Assembly: GCA_963801475.1 (NCBI GenBank)
Contig: CAWDEX010000001.1
Location: 2,418,001 to 2,482,000, forward strand
DNA length: 64,000 bases
Origin: DAOMFB01 sp963801475
GTDB taxonomy: Bacteria > Acidobacteriota > Thermoanaerobaculia > UBA5066
Reading direction: 5' to 3'
Every line of letters starts with the position of its first letter. Position 1 is the first letter of the stretch. Shown piece after piece: positions 1-10,877 of the stretch. Below the pieces are notes generated by a model, which ran no database searches, was not told the DNA's origin, and saw nothing but the letters and a program-made list of their open reading frames with translations. Made by a program: the position numbers and the translations under genes.

Positions 1-319
1 TGTTGCAGACCGTGCAGGGGATCGGCGTCCGTCCCTCCAGGTAGTCGACGACGAACGGCCGGACGACGGCCTCCGTGAACCGTTCCGTCAGGTCGAGGAC
101 GTAATGAGGGATCCCGATCGCCTCGGCCGCGCGGCGGGCCGTCCCGAGATCGTCGAGCGTGCAGCAGCGCCCTTCGGCCGCTCCCGTCCCGTCACGGTCG
201 TGGTCCCACAGGTGCATCGAGAGCCCGACCACGTCGGCTCCTTCCCGCGCAAGGAGGAGGGCCGCCACGGAGGAGTCGACGCCTCCCGACATCGCCGCTG
301 CGATGCGCATCGGGGCCAT
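1..319 (-). CDS. mnmA: tRNA-specific 2-thiouridylase MnmA (N-terminal part, cut by window edge)
   Basis: MnmA uses ATP to activate U34 of Lys/Glu/Gln tRNAs and inserts sulfur to give s2U34. About 106 N-terminal residues are visible. The PP-loop motif SGGVDSS lies at residues 11-17, followed by a CC pair near residue 52 and the family motif IPHYVLD near 70. The GRTPIPCTVCN stretch that carries the catalytic cysteine sits right at the window edge. The ATG at 319 gives MAPMRIAAAM; an in-frame ATG at 310 (MRIAAAM) is equally possible. It is divergent from the dehydratase gene at 349, with 29 bp between them. The C-terminal tRNA-binding part lies outside the window. Confidence 0.93.
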   Translation of the reverse strand, partial: MAPMRIAAAMSGGVDSSVAALLLAREGADVVGLSMHLWDHDRDGTGAAEGRCCTLDDLGTARRAAEAIGIPHYVLDLTERFTEAVVRPFVVDYLEGRTPIPCTVCN

Positions 320-334
320 TCTAGAGGTTCGATG

Positions 335-349
335 CGAGAATCGTTCTCA
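335..349. promoter_or_regulatory. Fur-box-like palindrome abutting a start codon
   Basis: GAGAA-TCG-TTCTC is a perfect 5-bp inverted repeat at 336-348, immediately before the ATG at 349. The 15-mer at 335-349 matches 11 of 14 informative positions of the 7-1-7 Fur consensus (TGATAATnATTATCA). It lies between the divergent mnmA and pterin dehydratase genes, so a bound repressor could affect either. The call is weak because short palindromes arise by chance. Confidence 0.3.
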
Positions 350-642
350 TGAGCCGCCCGCCACGCCTCGCCGACGACGAGATCTCCGCCCGCCTTGCCG
401 GACTTCCCCGCTGGACGATCGCCGGGGGGAAGCTCCGCCGCGAGTTCCATTTCAGCGACTATTCCGAGGCCTTTGGCTTCATGGCGCGGGTTTCCCTCGC
501 CGCCGAGAAGATGGACCACCATCCCGACTGGTCGAACGTCTGGAATCGCGTGACGGTGGAGCTCTCGACGCACGACGCGGGCGGGATCACCGCACTCGAC
601 TTCGAACTGGCCACCGTCATGGACCGGCTCGCGGGCCGGTAA
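349..642 (+). CDS. 4a-hydroxytetrahydrobiopterin dehydratase (PCD/PhhB family)
   Basis: This enzyme dehydrates pterin-4a-carbinolamine, recycling the cofactor used by aromatic amino-acid hydroxylases, and acts in the cytosol. The 97-residue length is normal for the family. The diagnostic signature is present: an F-H-F-x-x-Y segment near residue 33, AEKMDHHPDW at about 52-61 with the active-site histidines, and THDAGGITALDFELA toward the C terminus. No aromatic amino-acid hydroxylase is visible in the window, so its partner is unknown; many bacterial homologues stand alone. It is divergent from mnmA. No Shine-Dalgarno sequence is evident before the ATG at 349. Confidence 0.93.
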   Translation: MSRPPRLADDEISARLAGLPRWTIAGGKLRREFHFSDYSEAFGFMARVSLAAEKMDHHPDWSNVWNRVTVELSTHDAGGITALDFELATVMDRLAGR

Positions 643-794
643 ACACCCCTCTGGCCGAGGAACGCCGTGACGGCGTCCGGTGCCGCCGTGACTCAATTCC
701 ACCGACAAGCGGTGTAGCTTTTTCTACAGATTCGCTCCTCCAAACGCAGTCGAGTGGCTGGATCGGGCTGGATCTGACCAGCGGGCACTCTTCT

Positions 795-864
795 TAACCA
801 ATTGCAAAATAAAATTTTAACTGAAAGAACCCGCTCGTAAGAGAGTAGTGGCACGCTGCGTGAA
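795..864 (+). promoter_or_regulatory. AT-rich promoter region with a sigma-54-like element
   Basis: In a GC-rich genome, 795-829 is strikingly AT-rich, with A and T runs at 805-820. At 849-864 the sequence TGGCACGCTGCGTGAA resembles the sigma-54 -24/-12 element: the -24 GG is exact, but the -12 GC is GA here. Predicted initiation near 875 would give about a 17-nt leader before the ATG at 892. No good -35/-10 pair at normal spacing was found. The rest of the 249-bp gap from 643 holds only a short hairpin (662-676) without a T-run. Confidence 0.3.
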
Positions 865-891
865 AAGCGGCACGCCGAGGTCTTGGAGACG

Positions 892-1155
892 ATGTCCCAG
901 AAGAACGTCGAGATCATCGTAGGGAAACTGGCGACGGACGAGGATTTCCGCCGCCAATTTGGGAGCGATCCGGACCGGACGGTCCGGGAACTCGTCGATC
1001 GCGGCACCGAGCTGACGCCCTTTGAGGTTTCGGCCCTGCTCTCCACGGACACGAGAGTCTTCGACCGCGTGGCGGAGGCTCTGGACCCGCGGCTCCAGAA
1101 GGCCAGCCTCAAGACGGGCTCGTTCCGGATGCCCGAAACCGGGAGGGCGTCGTGA
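892..1155 (+). CDS. NHLP/Os1348-like RiPP-leader-type small protein
   Basis: This 87-residue protein (MSQKNVEIIVGKL...) resembles the NHLP-clan leader peptides called Os1348/Franean1-type in annotation. Shared traits are a TDEDFRRQF helix, a LTPFEVSALL segment and a DPRLQKASL stretch near the C terminus. These families are nitrile-hydratase-alpha-derived leaders that often precede modified peptides. No Gly-Gly cleavage motif is visible; the tail after DPRLQKASL is only about 14 residues, Ser/Thr/Gly-containing and cysteine-free. ATG 892 is preferred over TTG 883 because GGAG (885-888) is 3 nt before it. Its stop overlaps the GTG start of the TolC gene by 4 bp, so the two are translationally coupled. 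No RiPP maturase is nearby. Family assignment is from memory of motifs and moderately sure; function is unknown. Confidence 0.65.
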   Translation: MSQKNVEIIVGKLATDEDFRRQFGSDPDRTVRELVDRGTELTPFEVSALLSTDTRVFDRVAEALDPRLQKASLKTGSFRMPETGRAS

Positions 1156-2741
1156 AGCGCGCGGCGATCCTCGTCTTCCTCGCCGCGGGGGCGCTCGGCG
1201 CGGCAGAGCCCGAAGCCGGCCGGCCGCTTACCCTGTTCGATGCGACGAGGCAGGCCCTCGAGAAGAACCACGACATCGCCATCGAGCGCGATGCGTTCCG
1301 CATCGCCGGCGCCTCGGTGCTGCGGGCCGACGGCTCCTACGACCCGAACTTCCGGCTGATCGCCAACTACCGCGACCACACGGATCCCCTGAACTCGGCC
1401 CTCAGCGGCGCGATTCCACCCGACCTCGGCCCCAGCTACACGAACCTGGCGTCGTCCGTCGCCCTCTCGCAGCTCCTGCCGACCGGAGGCACGGTCTCCC
1501 TCACGGGCCTCGTCGGGCGCGACACGGCGATGAGCCAGTTCGCGCTCCTGACGCCGGCGTACACGACGGGTTTCTCGATCGACCTCCGTCAGCCGCTGCT
1601 CCAGGGCCTCTCGATCGACCCGGCCCGCCGGGCGATCCGCGTCGCGAAGCTGGAGAAGGACCGGTCCGTGGCGTCGCTCCGCCGGACCGTGGCCGACACG
1701 GTCGCCTCCGTCGAGCGCTCCTACTGGACGCTGGCAGCGACCAAGCGCGCCGTCCTCGTGGCGCAGAAGAGCGTCGCCCTTGCCGAGGAGCAGAAGGCGA
1801 ACACGGACGCGCGCATCGAGGCCGGGGTCCTTCCCGAGTCGGACCTCTCCCAGCCCGTCGCCGAAGTCGAGCGGCGCAAGGGCGAGCTCTACGCGGCCCA
1901 GGAGCTGGCCAAGCAGGCGGAGCTCCTGCTGAAGATGCAGATCCTCGCCGACCCGAAAGACCCCCTCTGGAACGAGACGCTCCGCCCCGTGACGCCGCCG
2001 GAGACGGCGCCGCGGGCGGTCGACCTCGCGACCGCGCTGGCCGAGGCCGAGGCCCTGAGGCCCGAGCTTCAGGACGCCTTCCTCCGCGTGGCCCGCCAGG
2101 ACGTCGAGATCGAGGCCGCGAAGGACCGGGTCAAGCCGCAGCTCGATCTCGTCGCCTCCTACGGCCGGCGCGGTCTCGCGGGGTCTCCGAACCCGAACAT
2201 CCTCTCCTTCGGGGGGAGCCCCATCGTCGTCCCGGAGCCGCTCGTCGGCTCGCTCGGGCGCTCCTTCGGGACGATCGGGAGCAACGAATACCCCGACGCC
2301 TTCGTCGGGGTCGCCCTCAATCTGCCGATCGGGAACCGTACCGCCAAGGCCGATGCCGTCATCGCCGAGGCGCAGAAGCGGCAGCTCCAGACCGTGCAGG
2401 ACCAGACGAGGCAGCGGGTCGCCGTCGAGGTGCGGAACGCCGTCCTGACGCTCGAGACGTCGCTCCAGCGGCTCGAGGCGGCCCGCGCCGGCAGCGCGGC
2501 GGCCGAGGTCCAGCTCCGCGCCGAGACCGAGCGCTTCGCGGTCGGCCTCTCCACGAACTTCCTCGTCCTGACCCGCCAGAACGACCTGGCGACGGCCGAG
2601 CTGACCGAACTGGCGGCGCTGGCCGACTACCAGAAGGCCCTGACGGCGCTGGCCCGCTCGACCGGCACGTTGCTCGCGGACCGGAAGATCCTCATCAAAG
2701 ACGACGCTGCCGTTCTCGCCGCCGAGGGAGGTGCCCGTTGA
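1152..2741 (+). CDS. TolC-family outer-membrane efflux channel
   Basis: An outer-membrane trimeric channel that lets inner-membrane pumps expel substrates across the envelope. The 529 residues start with a signal peptide (KRAAILVFLAAGALGA, cleavage around AA-EPE). Two outer-membrane efflux (OEP) repeats follow, with long alpha-helical hairpins at about 170-300 and 400-510 and beta strands between. Residues near 340-400 hold a longer loop rich in Gly, Pro and Ser. The GTG start at 1152 overlaps the stop of the preceding NHLP-like gene (GTGA). Its stop in turn overlaps the TTG start of the adaptor gene. One channel could serve both the RND pump and the ABC transporter downstream. Confidence 0.93.
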   Translation: MKRAAILVFLAAGALGAAEPEAGRPLTLFDATRQALEKNHDIAIERDAFRIAGASVLRADGSYDPNFRLIANYRDHTDPLNSALSGAIPPDLGPSYTNLASSVALSQLLPTGGTVSLTGLVGRDTAMSQFALLTPAYTTGFSIDLRQPLLQGLSIDPARRAIRVAKLEKDRSVASLRRTVADTVASVERSYWTLAATKRAVLVAQKSVALAEEQKANTDARIEAGVLPESDLSQPVAEVERRKGELYAAQELAKQAELLLKMQILADPKDPLWNETLRPVTPPETAPRAVDLATALAEAEALRPELQDAFLRVARQDVEIEAAKDRVKPQLDLVASYGRRGLAGSPNPNILSFGGSPIVVPEPLVGSLGRSFGTIGSNEYPDAFVGVALNLPIGNRTAKADAVIAEAQKRQLQTVQDQTRQRVAVEVRNAVLTLETSLQRLEAARAGSAAAEVQLRAETERFAVGLSTNFLVLTRQNDLATAELTELAALADYQKALTALARSTGTLLADRKILIKDDAAVLAAEGGAR

Positions 2742-3787
2742 ACCCGAAACGATTCGCCCGCATCCCGGTCCTGGCCGCCGCTCTCGCGTCGCTCGCCGTC
2801 GCCTCCGCCTGCAGCCGCCCCGGGGGGGCCGTGGCGCCTACACAGACGCCCTCCGAGCCGATCCGCGTGACGGCCGCGACGGTGGAGCAGCAGCTCCTCC
2901 CCCGGACGCTGGCGGTCACCGGGGCGCTCGCCGCCGACGAGAGCGCCGACGTGGCTGCGGAGCGCGACGGGCGCGTGGCCGGCGTGCTCGTCGAACGGGG
3001 ATCGATCGTCGGGAAGGGGGCGGTCCTGGCGCGGCTCGACGACCGCGAGGCGAAGGCGACGCTCGAGCAGGCCCGCGCGAACGTCGCCTGGGCGAAGGCC
3101 GAGGTGGCCCGCTACGCCGAGCTCCGGCAGAAGCAGGTTGTCGCGAAAGCGGAAGACCAGCGAAAGTCGATCGACCTCGACGTCGCGCAGGCGTCCCTGA
3201 CTCTCGCCGAGAAGGGTTTCGAGGACTGCACGATCCGGGCGCCGTTCTCGGGCCTCGTCACCGAGAAAAAGGTCTCCGAGGGGGCCTTCGTCCGCCGCGG
3301 GCAGGCCGTCGCCGGCCTCGTGAAGATCGAGCCGCTCCGTGCCGAGCTCTCGATCCCCGAATCGGCCGTCGGCGCGGTAAAGGTCGGGCAGGTCGTCCGC
3401 CTCTCCGTGCAGTCTTTCCCCGGCCGCTCGTTCGAGGGGCGCATCGCCTACGTCGGCCCGTCCCTCCGGTCCGAGGCGCGGACGCTCGTCGTCGAGGCGC
3501 GCCTGCCGAACGCGAACCACGCACTGAAGCCCGGCCTCTTCGCCACGGCCGAGATCGACCTCCCCACGTCGGCTCCGACGCTCCTCGCGCCGCCGGCGGC
3601 CGTGGTCACCGAGTCGGGGGTCTCCCGCGCCTTCGTCCTCGGCGAAGGCCGGGTCTCCGAGCGGCTCGTCTCGCTCGGAGGGCGGCGCGGCGACCTCGTC
3701 GAGATCCGCTCCGGCCTGGCGGCCGGCGAGCGCGTCGTCCTGAACCCGGACCGCCGCTTGACCGACGGTCTCGCGGTCGCCCGCTGA
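2738..3787 (+). CDS. RND efflux periplasmic adaptor (membrane fusion protein)
   Basis: The adaptor bridges the RND pump to the TolC channel. The protein is 349 residues. The N terminus is a lipoprotein-type signal with a plausible lipobox ending at the cysteine in VASACSRP (about residue 25). A biotinyl-lipoyl-like half follows (ADVAAERDGRVAGVLVERG), then an alpha-helical hairpin around 100-150, the second lipoyl half (CTIRAPFSGLVTEKKVSEG) and the beta-barrel and membrane-proximal domains. The TTG start at 2738 is chosen because GGGAGG at 2726-2731 is 6 nt upstream and the frame begins exactly at the TolC stop. The hairpin is short, as in HAE1-type adaptors. Confidence 0.93.
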   Translation: MNPKRFARIPVLAAALASLAVASACSRPGGAVAPTQTPSEPIRVTAATVEQQLLPRTLAVTGALAADESADVAAERDGRVAGVLVERGSIVGKGAVLARLDDREAKATLEQARANVAWAKAEVARYAELRQKQVVAKAEDQRKSIDLDVAQASLTLAEKGFEDCTIRAPFSGLVTEKKVSEGAFVRRGQAVAGLVKIEPLRAELSIPESAVGAVKVGQVVRLSVQSFPGRSFEGRIAYVGPSLRSEARTLVVEARLPNANHALKPGLFATAEIDLPTSAPTLLAPPAAVVTESGVSRAFVLGEGRVSERLVSLGGRRGDLVEIRSGLAAGERVVLNPDRRLTDGLAVAR

Positions 3788-3805
3788 GGAGCGAGGAAGA
3801 ACGCC

Positions 3806-6940
<3,135 letters not shown>

Positions 6941-6944
6941 CGCC

Positions 6945-7943
6945 ATGAAGAGACTCCTCGTTCCGCCCGCCGCCCTCGCCCCCGTCCTCGCTACGCTGCT
7001 CGTCACGGGCGGCTGCGGACCGAAGGACGACCCGGCCGTCGTTCACCTCAACGGCCGGCTCGAGGCGCCACTCGTCGACCTCGCTCCGAAAGTCGCCGGC
7101 CGCGTCGTCGAGGTGAAAGTCCGTGAAGGAGACCGCGTGAAGGCGGGCGACCTTCTCGTGCGCCTCGACCTCGGCGAGACGAGCATCTCGGTCGAACGGG
7201 ATCGGGGCGCTCTCGAATCGAGCCAGGCCCGGTACTCCGACCTGCAGGCAGGGAGCCGAACGGCCGAAATCGCCCAGGCGGAGGCGGACGTATCCGACAA
7301 GAAGGCCGCCGTCGAGCTCGCGAGGAAGGAGCTGGAGCGCCAGCAGACCCTGCTCTCGAAGAAGGTGGGGACGGAGCAGGACGCCGACACCGCCCGCACG
7401 ACGCTGGAACGGGCGGTCGCGAGCGAGAAGATGGCCCGGGACCGCCTGCAGCTCCTTCGCGAGGGCTTCCGAAAGCACCAGACCGAGCAGGCGCGCTACG
7501 ACGTCGACCGGGCCCGAAGCGTCCTCAAGCAGTCGGAGACGGTCGCCAGGGAGAGCGAGATCCGCGCCCCGGCCGACGGCGTGATCCTCCACCGGATGGC
7601 CGAGCCCGGGCTTCTCCTCGGCCCGGGGCAGCCGGCCCTGACGCTCGGCTTTTCGAACCGCCTCTACGTCCGGACGTTCATTCCGGAAACGCAGATGGGG
7701 CGCGTGAAGCAGGGGCAACCCGCCGACGTGACCGTGGACGCTTTCCCCGATAAACGCTTCCCGGCGCGTGTCACCGAGATCTCTCCCGACGCCGAGTTCA
7801 CGCCCAAGCCGGTGGAGACGCGCCGCGAGCGGGTGAACCTCGTCTACGCGGCCAAAGTAGACCTCGACGGCGGCTGGAACGAGCCCCTCGTGCCGGGCCA
7901 GCCTGCCGAAGTCCTCGTCCGGGCCGCCGTGCCGGCGAAATGA
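6945..7943 (+). CDS. HlyD-type adaptor of an ABC exporter (YbhG-like)
   Basis: A second membrane-fusion protein in the operon, 332 residues. It has a lipoprotein-type signal with lipobox VTGGC (Cys about residue 24). The lipoyl half HLNGRLEAPLVDLAPKVAGR is followed by GDRVKAGDLLVRLDLGE. A long coiled-coil hairpin runs from about residue 85 to 190, and the second lipoyl half is SEIRAPADGVILHRMAEPG. Its position before the ATPase and permease genes matches the ybhG-ybhF-ybhS-ybhR order. This suggests it connects that ABC transporter to TolC rather than serving the RND pump. Its stop overlaps the next ATG by 4 bp. Confidence 0.9.
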   Translation: MKRLLVPPAALAPVLATLLVTGGCGPKDDPAVVHLNGRLEAPLVDLAPKVAGRVVEVKVREGDRVKAGDLLVRLDLGETSISVERDRGALESSQARYSDLQAGSRTAEIAQAEADVSDKKAAVELARKELERQQTLLSKKVGTEQDADTARTTLERAVASEKMARDRLQLLREGFRKHQTEQARYDVDRARSVLKQSETVARESEIRAPADGVILHRMAEPGLLLGPGQPALTLGFSNRLYVRTFIPETQMGRVKQGQPADVTVDAFPDKRFPARVTEISPDAEFTPKPVETRRERVNLVYAAKVDLDGGWNEPLVPGQPAEVLVRAAVPAK

Positions 7944-8827
7944 TCGAGGCGAAGGCTCTCACGCGGCGCTTCGGAGCGGTGATGGCTCTCGCCGGCGTCG
8001 ACCTCGACGTGGCGCGCGGGGAGCTTTTCGCCCTGATCGGCCCCGACGGCGCCGGAAAGACGACGTTCTTCCGCGTCGTCGCGGGGCTCCTCGCGCCCAC
8101 GAGCGGGACCCTCCGGGTCGAGAAGGGGGGCACCCTCGGCATGGTCCCCCAGCGCTTCTCGCTCTACGAGGACCTCTCGGTCGACGAAAACCTCCTTCTC
8201 CGCTCCCGGATGTACGCGATCCCCGACGCGGAGGCCAAGGCGCGCGCGGCCTCGCTCCTCTCGCGCGTCGGGCTCTCCGGTATCGGCGGGCGGCCCGCGG
8301 GCGCGCTCTCGGGCGGGATGAAGCAGAAACTGTCCCTCGTGGCCGCCCTCCTGACGCGGCCCGACCTCCTCCTCCTCGACGAGCCGACGACCGGCGTCGA
8401 TCCCGTCTCGCGGCGCGAGTTCTGGCTCCTCCTGAACCAGCTTCACGCCGAGGGGCTGACGATCCTCGTCTCGACCCCGTACATGGACGAGGCCGAGTAC
8501 GCCACGCGGATCGGCTTCCTCGACGAGGGCCGCCTCGCGGCGGTCGGGACCCGCGACGAGATCCTCGCTTCCTACACCCGGCCGCTCGTCGAGATCCGAA
8601 CGGACGACCGCCTCGCCGTCCGCGCGCGGCTGGCCGGCGTTTCCTTCGTCGACGACGTCTCGCTGTTCGGAACGAGATTGCATGCGAGAGGGAGAAGAGA
8701 CGCCGGAGATTCCTTCGAAAGGGAGATCCGGAAGGCGCTCGGAGAACTCGTCCGGGCCGACGACATCCGCCGGATCGCGCCCTCTCTCGAGGATGTCTTC
8801 GTCCTCGCCGGCGAGGAAGTCGCGTGA
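7940..8827 (+). CDS. ABC exporter ATPase 1 (YbhF N-half-like)
   Basis: Nucleotide-binding subunit of a drug-type ABC-2 exporter, 295 residues. Walker A is GPDGAGKTT near residue 35, the signature is SGGMKQKL near 118, and Walker B is LLLLDEPTTGVDP near 142. The C-terminal 80 residues form the small extra domain seen in YbhF/DrrA-like ATPases. In Enterobacteria the two ATPase modules are fused in one YbhF protein; here they are separate adjacent genes with a 4-bp overlap at each end (ATGA at 7940, GTGA at 8824). Confidence 0.93.
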   Translation: MIEAKALTRRFGAVMALAGVDLDVARGELFALIGPDGAGKTTFFRVVAGLLAPTSGTLRVEKGGTLGMVPQRFSLYEDLSVDENLLLRSRMYAIPDAEAKARAASLLSRVGLSGIGGRPAGALSGGMKQKLSLVAALLTRPDLLLLDEPTTGVDPVSRREFWLLLNQLHAEGLTILVSTPYMDEAEYATRIGFLDEGRLAAVGTRDEILASYTRPLVEIRTDDRLAVRARLAGVSFVDDVSLFGTRLHARGRRDAGDSFEREIRKALGELVRADDIRRIAPSLEDVFVLAGEEVA

Positions 8828-9765
8828 ACGACGCCGCCGTCAGCGTCCGGGGCCTGACGCGCCGGTTCGGCGACTTCGTCGCGGTGACGAACGTCGCCTT
8901 CGACATCCCGCGCGGAAAGGTCTTCGGATTTCTTGGCCCGAACGGCTCCGGCAAGTCGACGACGATCCGGATGCTGACCGGCCTTCTTGCGCCCTCCGCC
9001 GGCACCGTGACCGGCCTCGGCGGTCTCGACGTCGTTCGCGACACCGAACGGTGGAAGTCGCGGCTCGGCTACATGAGCCAGAAGTTCTCCCTCTACCTCG
9101 ACCTGACCGTGGAAGAGAACCTCCGCTTCTTCGGCGCGGCGTACGGCCTCTCGAACGACCGCCTCGACGGGCGGATCGCCGAGCTTGCCGGGCGGCTGGC
9201 TTTCGGGAATCTCCTGCCGGAGCTGACGGAGACGCTCTCGACCGGCTGGCGGCAGCGCGTCGCCCTGGCCGCCTCGCTCCTTCACGAGCCGGAGCTCCTC
9301 TTCCTCGACGAGCCGACCGGGGGCGTCGATCCGAAGGGACGGCGCATTTTCTGGGACCTGATCTACGAGCTGGCCGCCGGGCGGGACATGACGGTTCTCG
9401 TCACGACGCACTACATGGACGAGGCAGAGCAGTGCGACCGACTCGCCTTCATCCTCGAGGGGGAGCTGATCGCGGAAGGGACACCGCACGACCTGAAAGA
9501 GGAGCTCTCCGGGCGCCTCTTCGAGGCCCCGGCCGGCGCCGAACCCTTCGCCGCCCTCGCCGCCATCCGCGCGGAGGCGGCGCTGGAGGACGCGTACCTC
9601 TTCGGCACGCGCCTCCGCGCCGTCGCGCGCCCCGGCTCAGGCGAGGCCGCGATGCGCCTCCTCTCGCGGTCGGGGACGCCCGCCCCCGCCGAGCCGTCGC
9701 TCGAGGACGTCTTCGTCTCGCTGGCCCGCCGGCGCGCGGAGAACCAGGCCGGAGCCGGCGCATGA
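8824..9765 (+). CDS. ABC exporter ATPase 2 (YbhF C-half-like)
   Basis: Second ATPase subunit, 313 residues. Walker A is GPNGSGKST near residue 40 and Walker B is LLFLDEPTGGVDP near 160. The LSGGQ signature reads LSTGWRQR. A similar change (LPLGW-type) is usual in the second module of YbhF-like proteins, so this is probably a family trait rather than damage. It may mean that one of the two ATP sites is non-canonical. GTG start overlapping the previous stop; its own stop overlaps the first permease ATG. Together with the 7940 gene it would form a heterodimeric motor. Confidence 0.93.
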   Translation: MNDAAVSVRGLTRRFGDFVAVTNVAFDIPRGKVFGFLGPNGSGKSTTIRMLTGLLAPSAGTVTGLGGLDVVRDTERWKSRLGYMSQKFSLYLDLTVEENLRFFGAAYGLSNDRLDGRIAELAGRLAFGNLLPELTETLSTGWRQRVALAASLLHEPELLFLDEPTGGVDPKGRRIFWDLIYELAAGRDMTVLVTTHYMDEAEQCDRLAFILEGELIAEGTPHDLKEELSGRLFEAPAGAEPFAALAAIRAEAALEDAYLFGTRLRAVARPGSGEAAMRLLSRSGTPAPAEPSLEDVFVSLARRRAENQAGAGA

Positions 9766-10877
9766 AGCGCCTCCTCACTCTCGTCTGGAAGGAGTTCGCC
9801 CACCTCCGGCGGGACCCGATCACCGTGAGGCTCATCTTCTTCATCCCGATCTTCCAGACGCTCCTCTTCGGCTACGCCATCGATTTCGACGTCAAGCAGC
9901 TGAAAACGGTCGTCGTGGACGAGAGCCGCACGTACGAAAGCCGCGAGCTGGTCGCGAAGATGACGGCGAGCGACTACTTCCGGATCGTGAGGTACGCCGA
10001 CTCCATGGAGGAGATGGGGCGCGAGCTCGACGCCGCCCACGCCGCGGTGGGTCTCGTGATCGACCGCGACTACGGGAAGGACCTCCGGAGGGGCGCTCCG
10101 GCACGGGCCCTCCTCGTCGTCAACGGCTCCGACAACGTCGTCTCCTCGCAGGCCGTCGCCGTCGCGTCCGGCGTCGCCCGCCAGATTTCCGCCGGGATCC
10201 TGATCCGGAGGGCGAACTGGGAGGACGCCGCCCCCCCCGTCGATCTCCGTGTCCGCCCCTGGTACAACCCCGACCTTCGGACGGCCACCTTCGTCATCCC
10301 CGGCCTCCTCGCCCTCATCCTCACGTTTACCTTGATCCCCTTTACGGCCGTGGCGATCGTCCGGGAGCAGGAGCGCGGCACGCTGGAGCAGCTCCAGCTC
10401 TCGCCCGTCTCGCGCGTCGGCCTCATCGTCGGAAAGATCCTCCCCTTCCTCCTGATCGGCCTCTTTCAGCTCACGCTCGTGACGGCGCTCATGCGTTTCG
10501 TCTTCGACATAAGGATCGCCGGAAACGTCGCAGGTTTCTACGCGGCCGGGATCGTCTTCATCTTCTGCGTCCTGGGCCTCGGAATGCTCGTCTCGACCGT
10601 CGCGAAGACCCAGATGCAGGCGATCCAGCTCTCCTTCTTCTTCATGCTTCCCTTCGTCTTCCTCTCGGGGTACGTCTTCCCGATCGACGGGATGCCGAGG
10701 TTCTTCCAGCTGCTCACCTACCTCGTCCCGGCGCGCTTCTTCATCGAGGTCATCCGGGGGATCGTCCTTCGGGGCGCGAATCTCGTCGAGCTGTGGCGTC
10801 CGGTCGCCCTGCTCGTCCTCTACGCGTTCGTCATCGTCGGCGCTGCGGCGCTCAAGTTCCGGAAGAGGGCGGCATGA
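9762..10877 (+). CDS. ABC-2 type exporter permease 1 (YbhS-like)
   Basis: Membrane subunit of 371 residues with the ABC-2 architecture. One N-terminal transmembrane helix (ITVRLIFFIPIFQTLLFGYAI) is followed by a large extracytoplasmic domain of about 140 residues, then five helices from about residue 175 to the end. The motif REQERGTLEQLQLSP before TM3 is the conserved cytoplasmic coupling region. It is 371 residues like its neighbour at 10874 and shares long near-identical stretches with it (for example FVFLSGYVFPIDGMP), so the two arose by tandem duplication and probably form a heterodimer. Confidence 0.93.
   Translation: MKRLLTLVWKEFAHLRRDPITVRLIFFIPIFQTLLFGYAIDFDVKQLKTVVVDESRTYESRELVAKMTASDYFRIVRYADSMEEMGRELDAAHAAVGLVIDRDYGKDLRRGAPARALLVVNGSDNVVSSQAVAVASGVARQISAGILIRRANWEDAAPPVDLRVRPWYNPDLRTATFVIPGLLALILTFTLIPFTAVAIVREQERGTLEQLQLSPVSRVGLIVGKILPFLLIGLFQLTLVTALMRFVFDIRIAGNVAGFYAAGIVFIFCVLGLGMLVSTVAKTQMQAIQLSFFFMLPFVFLSGYVFPIDGMPRFFQLLTYLVPARFFIEVIRGIVLRGANLVELWRPVALLVLYAFVIVGAAALKFRKRAA

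Noticed and set aside
849..864. A confident sigma-54 promoter
   Set aside because: The -12 GC is GA, so the match is incomplete. Kept only as a weak element in the feature list.
1022..3787. Very long plus-strand frames overlapping TolC and the adaptor (also 2731-5571)
   Set aside because: Arg/Pro/Gly-rich translations without any domain motif, typical of shadow frames of GC-rich genes. The TolC and adaptor frames have clear motifs, ribosome-binding sites and coupled starts.
8824..9765. ABC ATPase 2 as a damaged gene because of the LSTGW signature
   Set aside because: Similar non-LSGGQ signatures are usual in the second module of YbhF-like ATPases; Walker A and B are intact.
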